Shown here: positions 61,500-64,000 of the stretch, one piece after another | Position numbering within the stretch: the stretch's first letter is position 1 | How the letters are laid out: every line of letters begins with the position of its first letter | Assembly: GCA_035296325.1 (NCBI GenBank) | Contig: DATHBD010000058.1 | Span: 124,001-188,000 of the forward strand | From: DATHBD01 sp035296325 | GTDB taxonomy: Bacteria > Actinomycetota > Actinomycetes > Mycobacteriales > Micromonosporaceae | DNA length: 64,000 bases | Reading direction: 5' to 3' | Translations under genes and position numbers: made by a program | The notes under the pieces: model-generated | What the model was told of the DNA's origin: nothing | Database searches by the model: none | Seen by the model: only the letters and a program-made list of their open reading frames with translations

Positions 61500-62723
61500 A
61501 TGACAACCGACGGGCCGCGCCAGGGCGCTGATCACAACGTGATGCGGGAGGTGAACCGCTCCCTGGTGCTTGCCATGATCAAGCAGGGTGGTCCCGTCTC
61601 CCGGGCGAGCGTCGCCCGGTCGACCGGGCTCGCCAAGCCGACCGTCTCGGCCATCGTGGACGAACTGATCGGCGAATCCCTGGTCAGCGAGCTCGGGCCG
61701 GGTGCCACCGCCTCGGGCGGCGGCCGCCCGCCGATCCTGCTGCAGTTCAATGCCGCTTCGCAGCTCGTCGTCGGGCTGCACATCGGTGCCCGGCGCACCA
61801 GCGTGCTGCTGGCCGACGCGACCGGAGCCGAGCTGGTCCGCGATGAGGCCCCGACGCCCGACGGCCCGGCAGCGGACGCGCTCGGCGACATCGCGGCCAG
61901 AGTCCGTGACCTGCTCGCCGACGTTGCCGGCGCCCGACTCAGCGCGGTCGGGGCGGTCCTCCCCGGCCTCACCGATTTCCACACCGGCGTGTGCCTGCTC
62001 GCGCCGAACCTGGGCTGGCGCGACGTGCCGGTGGGTGCGCTGCTCGCGGCGCACCTCGGCGCTCCGGTGTATGTCCACAACGCCGGGCAGGCCGCCGCCG
62101 TTGCGGAGAACCTCGAGGGCGCCGGCCGGCAGGTCGGCAACCTCGCGCTGCTGTACGCCGGCACAGGGCTGTCCGCGGGTGTGCTTTCCGAGGGCCGGGT
62201 GTTCCACGGCGTCGGGGGCATGGCGGGGGAGATCGGGCACTGTGCCGTGCCGGGCGCTGACGAACCGTGCAACTGCGGCAAGGTCGGTTGCCTGGAGACC
62301 GTCGCCTCGGGCCCGGCGATCGTCCGCGCGGTCCGCCGGGCGCTCGACGCGGGCGAGTCCAGCGCGTTGTCGCGGTCGGTGGACTTCGACTCCCGCGAGG
62401 TGTCGGCGGCTGCCGCCGCCGGCGACCGGGTGGCCCGCGCGGCGATCGAGCAGGTGGGGCGCAACCTCGGCCTGGCGGCGTCGTGGCTGATCAACGCGTA
62501 CAACCCGGCGGTGGTGGTGATCGGCGGCGGCCTGGCCGAAATCGGCGATCTGCTGCTGGTGCCGCTGCGGCAGTCCGTTGCCGAGCACGCGCTCGCCCCC
62601 GCGCTGCGCGGCGTCGAGCTCCGGGTGTCGGAGCTCGGCGCCGCCGCGGAGGTGCGTGGTGCGGTGCTGCTGGCATTGCAGCATTCCGAGACGTACTACC
62701 GCGTCGTGTTCCGCTCGGGCTGA
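61500..62723 (+). CDS. ROK-family transcriptional regulator
   Basis: 407 residues from ATG 61500. N-terminal winged helix (NRSLVLAMIKQGGPVSRASVARSTGLAKPTVSAIVDELI) joined to a sugar-kinase-like ROK domain (QLVVGLHIGARRTSVLLADATG; APNLGWRDVPVGALL; GTGLSAGVLSEGRV). The zinc site is complete: H in GEIGHCAV and C257, C259, C264 in CNCGKVGCLE. It likely represses sugar-use genes in response to a sugar or sugar phosphate; no sugar gene is adjacent. Convergent with yceI. Confidence 0.9.
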   Translation: MTTDGPRQGADHNVMREVNRSLVLAMIKQGGPVSRASVARSTGLAKPTVSAIVDELIGESLVSELGPGATASGGGRPPILLQFNAASQLVVGLHIGARRTSVLLADATGAELVRDEAPTPDGPAADALGDIAARVRDLLADVAGARLSAVGAVLPGLTDFHTGVCLLAPNLGWRDVPVGALLAAHLGAPVYVHNAGQAAAVAENLEGAGRQVGNLALLYAGTGLSAGVLSEGRVFHGVGGMAGEIGHCAVPGADEPCNCGKVGCLETVASGPAIVRAVRRALDAGESSALSRSVDFDSREVSAAAAAGDRVARAAIEQVGRNLGLAASWLINAYNPAVVVIGGGLAEIGDLLLVPLRQSVAEHALAPALRGVELRVSELGAAAEVRGAVLLALQHSETYYRVVFRSG

Positions 62724-62737
62724 ACCAGGTTCAGCCC
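62717..62737. terminator. Terminator spanning two stop codons
   Basis: GGGCTGAACC-A-GGTTCAGCCC, a perfect 10-bp inverted repeat, contains the TGA of the ROK gene (62721-62723) on one strand and the TGA of the YceI gene (62731-62733) on the other. Bidirectional terminator with the stop codons inside the stems. Confidence 0.75.
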
Positions 62738-63249
62738 ACCCGGGAGCCGACGATGTCGAACTCCACGTCGGTGTATCGGGCGGCGATGCCGCGCAGGCCC
62801 ACGCGGAACGCGTACCGGTCGACGCGGGCGTGGGCGCGGAACCGGCAGCCGGCGACGTCACTGGTGCCGGAGTCGAGTTCGAGGACGATCGGCGCGGTCC
62901 GGCCGCGGACGGTCAGCCTCCCGTGCAGCAGCCACCGGTCGCCGTCGCGAACCAGCCGGTCGGAGGTGAAGACCAGCTCCGGGTGCTCGTCGGCGTTCAG
63001 AAACCGCTTCGACCGGACGTCGGCGTCGCGCTTGGGCTTGTCCGTGGTGAAGCTGGCCGCGTCCACCCGGGCCGTGACGGTACTGGCGCGCGGGTCCGCC
63101 GCAACCGTGATGGTGCCGTCCCGCATGGCGAAGGTGCCCGCGACCGGTCCCACCCCGAAGGAGTGGGAGGTCCGGAAGCGTACGTGGCTATCGGCGGCGT
63201 TGATCTCGTAGACGCCCGCGGCGACCGCGGTGCCGGTGTCGGTGCTCAT
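62731..63249 (-). CDS. YceI-family protein
   Basis: 172 residues from ATG 63249 with GGAG upstream. The lipocalin-like YceI pattern is clear: GVYEINAADSHVRFRTSHSFGVGPVAGTF, ASFTTDKPKRDADVRSKRFLNADEHPELVFTS, and a GRLTVRGRTAPIVLEL strand. YceI proteins bind polyprenoid or amide lipids. No signal peptide, so cytoplasmic here. Its ATG overlaps the stop of the small upstream gene (ATGA). Confidence 0.9.
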   Translation of the reverse strand: MSTDTGTAVAAGVYEINAADSHVRFRTSHSFGVGPVAGTFAMRDGTITVAADPRASTVTARVDAASFTTDKPKRDADVRSKRFLNADEHPELVFTSDRLVRDGDRWLLHGRLTVRGRTAPIVLELDSGTSDVAGCRFRAHARVDRYAFRVGLRGIAARYTDVEFDIVGSRVG

Positions 63250-63542
63250 TGGTCGGCTCCTTCGGGAACGAGGGTCTGCACGGCCGGACCGGTCCGTGTG
63301 ACGGTGTGGTGGATGTCGACCCGGTCGGGGCCGGTCAACAACGCCGGGTCCTCGCCCGGCAGCAGCTCGGTGGCGTTGACGGCGGCGCCGGCCGCGTCCA
63401 GGGCGGACAGGTCCACGGCCAGGGTCACCGCGCAACTGGCGGTGTCCCGTTCGCGCCACAGCACGAGGCTGCGGACCAGTCCGGGCTCGGTGGCCAGCTC
63501 GTCGGCGCTGCGGTGTTCGAAGGTGTCGTACATGCCTGTCAC
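63246..63542 (-). CDS. Small hypothetical protein coupled to yceI
   Basis: 98 residues from GTG 63542 (ATG 63533 is an alternative; neither has a strong ribosome-binding site). Beta-rich sequence with one cysteine (DTASCAVTLAVDLSALD) and no membrane segment. ATGA overlap with the YceI gene suggests joint function. Not recognised. Confidence 0.6.
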   Translation of the reverse strand: MTGMYDTFEHRSADELATEPGLVRSLVLWRERDTASCAVTLAVDLSALDAAGAAVNATELLPGEDPALLTGPDRVDIHHTVTRTGPAVQTLVPEGADQ

Positions 63543-63631
63543 GATCGCCGTTGGGCGGCCGCCACGGCATCGGCGGTGCCACGCAGATCGGTACGTAGGT
63601 TCCGGCTTCGACGCCTACGTGCCCGCGCGGA

Positions 63632-64000
63632 TCACCGGCGCGGGGTGTGCAGGAACCAGCCGGCGACCTGGGTGCGGTTGGCCAGACCCAGCTTGGTGAG
63701 CACGTTGCGGATGTGCGTTTCCACGGTGCGCTCGGACAGGAAGAGCTGGTCGGCGATGGCCCGGTTGGACCGTCCTTCCGCGACCAGCGCGGCGATCTCC
63801 CGTTCCCGTGCGGTCAGTGGATCGTCGGCGCGCCTACCGGCCAGCTGCCGGAGCAGGGCATCGGCGCGCTCCCGTACCGGTGGCATGCCGAACTGGTCGG
63901 CGGCCCGCTGTGCCGCCTCCGCGAGCCGCACCGCCTCGTTTCCATCTCCCGGGCGGCCGCGCGCGATCAGCGCCCGCGCCAGGTCGACCTGCGCGATCGC
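63632..64000 (-). CDS. LuxR-family regulator, C-terminal part (cut by window end)
   Basis: The frame stays open to the window edge, so only the last 122 residues are seen. A helical stretch of tetratricopeptide-like character (QVDLARALIARGRP; NEAVRLAEAAQRAADQFG) leads to a LuxR/GerE helix-turn-helix: LTAREREIAALVAEGRSNRAIADQLFLSERTVETHIRNVLTKLGL. The helical part before the HTH suggests a large LAL-type (MalT-like ATPase) regulator, which cannot be confirmed here. Confidence 0.88.
   Translation of the reverse strand, partial: AIAQVDLARALIARGRPGDGNEAVRLAEAAQRAADQFGMPPVRERADALLRQLAGRRADDPLTAREREIAALVAEGRSNRAIADQLFLSERTVETHIRNVLTKLGLANRTQVAGWFLHTPRR

Overview
This is a very GC-rich actinobacterial chromosome segment. 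The content (coproporphyrin-type heme genes, Ceb-type cellobiose uptake with CebR boxes, GTG/TTG starts, start codons placed right behind a TANNNT box, ATGA/GTGA gene overlaps) fits a Micromonosporaceae actinomycete such as Micromonospora or a close relative. The genus is an inference. I see no rRNA, tRNA, CRISPR array, prophage or insertion sequence. The segment reads as ordinary chromosomal core with a few accessory surface and secreted-protein islands.

Layout. 1-2.5 kb: end of the heme pathway (hemE 3' end, hemY, hemQ). 2.5-9.3 kb: ElaA-type acetyltransferase with a small membrane protein, a membrane adenylate/guanylate cyclase overlapping a Crp/Fnr regulator, msrB, a glycine-rich cell-wall-anchored protein with an LAXTG-type motif, and a stand-alone LigD-type polymerase. 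9.4-13.3 kb: secreted lipoprotein peptidase, a secreted protein paired with a two-TM small protein (possible toxin/immunity-like pair), and a CBM2-like surface protein. 13.4-20.8 kb: a minus-strand DNA-repair operon herA-sbcD-sbcC-nurA-glycosylase, resembling the archaeal HerA/NurA/Mre11/Rad50 set. 21-32 kb: RibD-like reductase, then a cellobiose regulon (cebEFG, GH1 beta-glucosidase, CebR-type LacI, GH94 cellobiose phosphorylase, second LacI) with two CebR-type operators flanking the cebE promoter.

32-44 kb: two ACT-domain proteins, then a SipW-type signal peptidase with TasA-like secreted proteins, a three-LamG surface protein, a membrane-anchored Pro-rich TasA-like protein and a diguanylate cyclase; next comes a secreted beta-helix/ricin-lectin protein behind palindromic operators. 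44-55.4 kb: metallo-beta-lactamase-fold protein, an unknown 455-residue protein, gltBD, pyruvate kinase, acyl-CoA thioesterase. 55.4-62 kb: two paralogous cysteine-free Rrf2 regulators on either side of an SsuABC/NitT/TauT-type ABC transporter, and an aromatic-amino-acid-type decarboxylase. 61.5-64 kb: ROK regulator, YceI protein with a small partner, and the C-terminal part of a LuxR-type regulator running off the window.

The strongest leads are the SipW/TasA-like surface cluster linked to a diguanylate cyclase, the five-gene HerA/SbcDC/NurA/glycosylase operon with a LexA-like box upstream, and the secreted-protein/small-membrane-protein pair at 11.3-12.5 kb.
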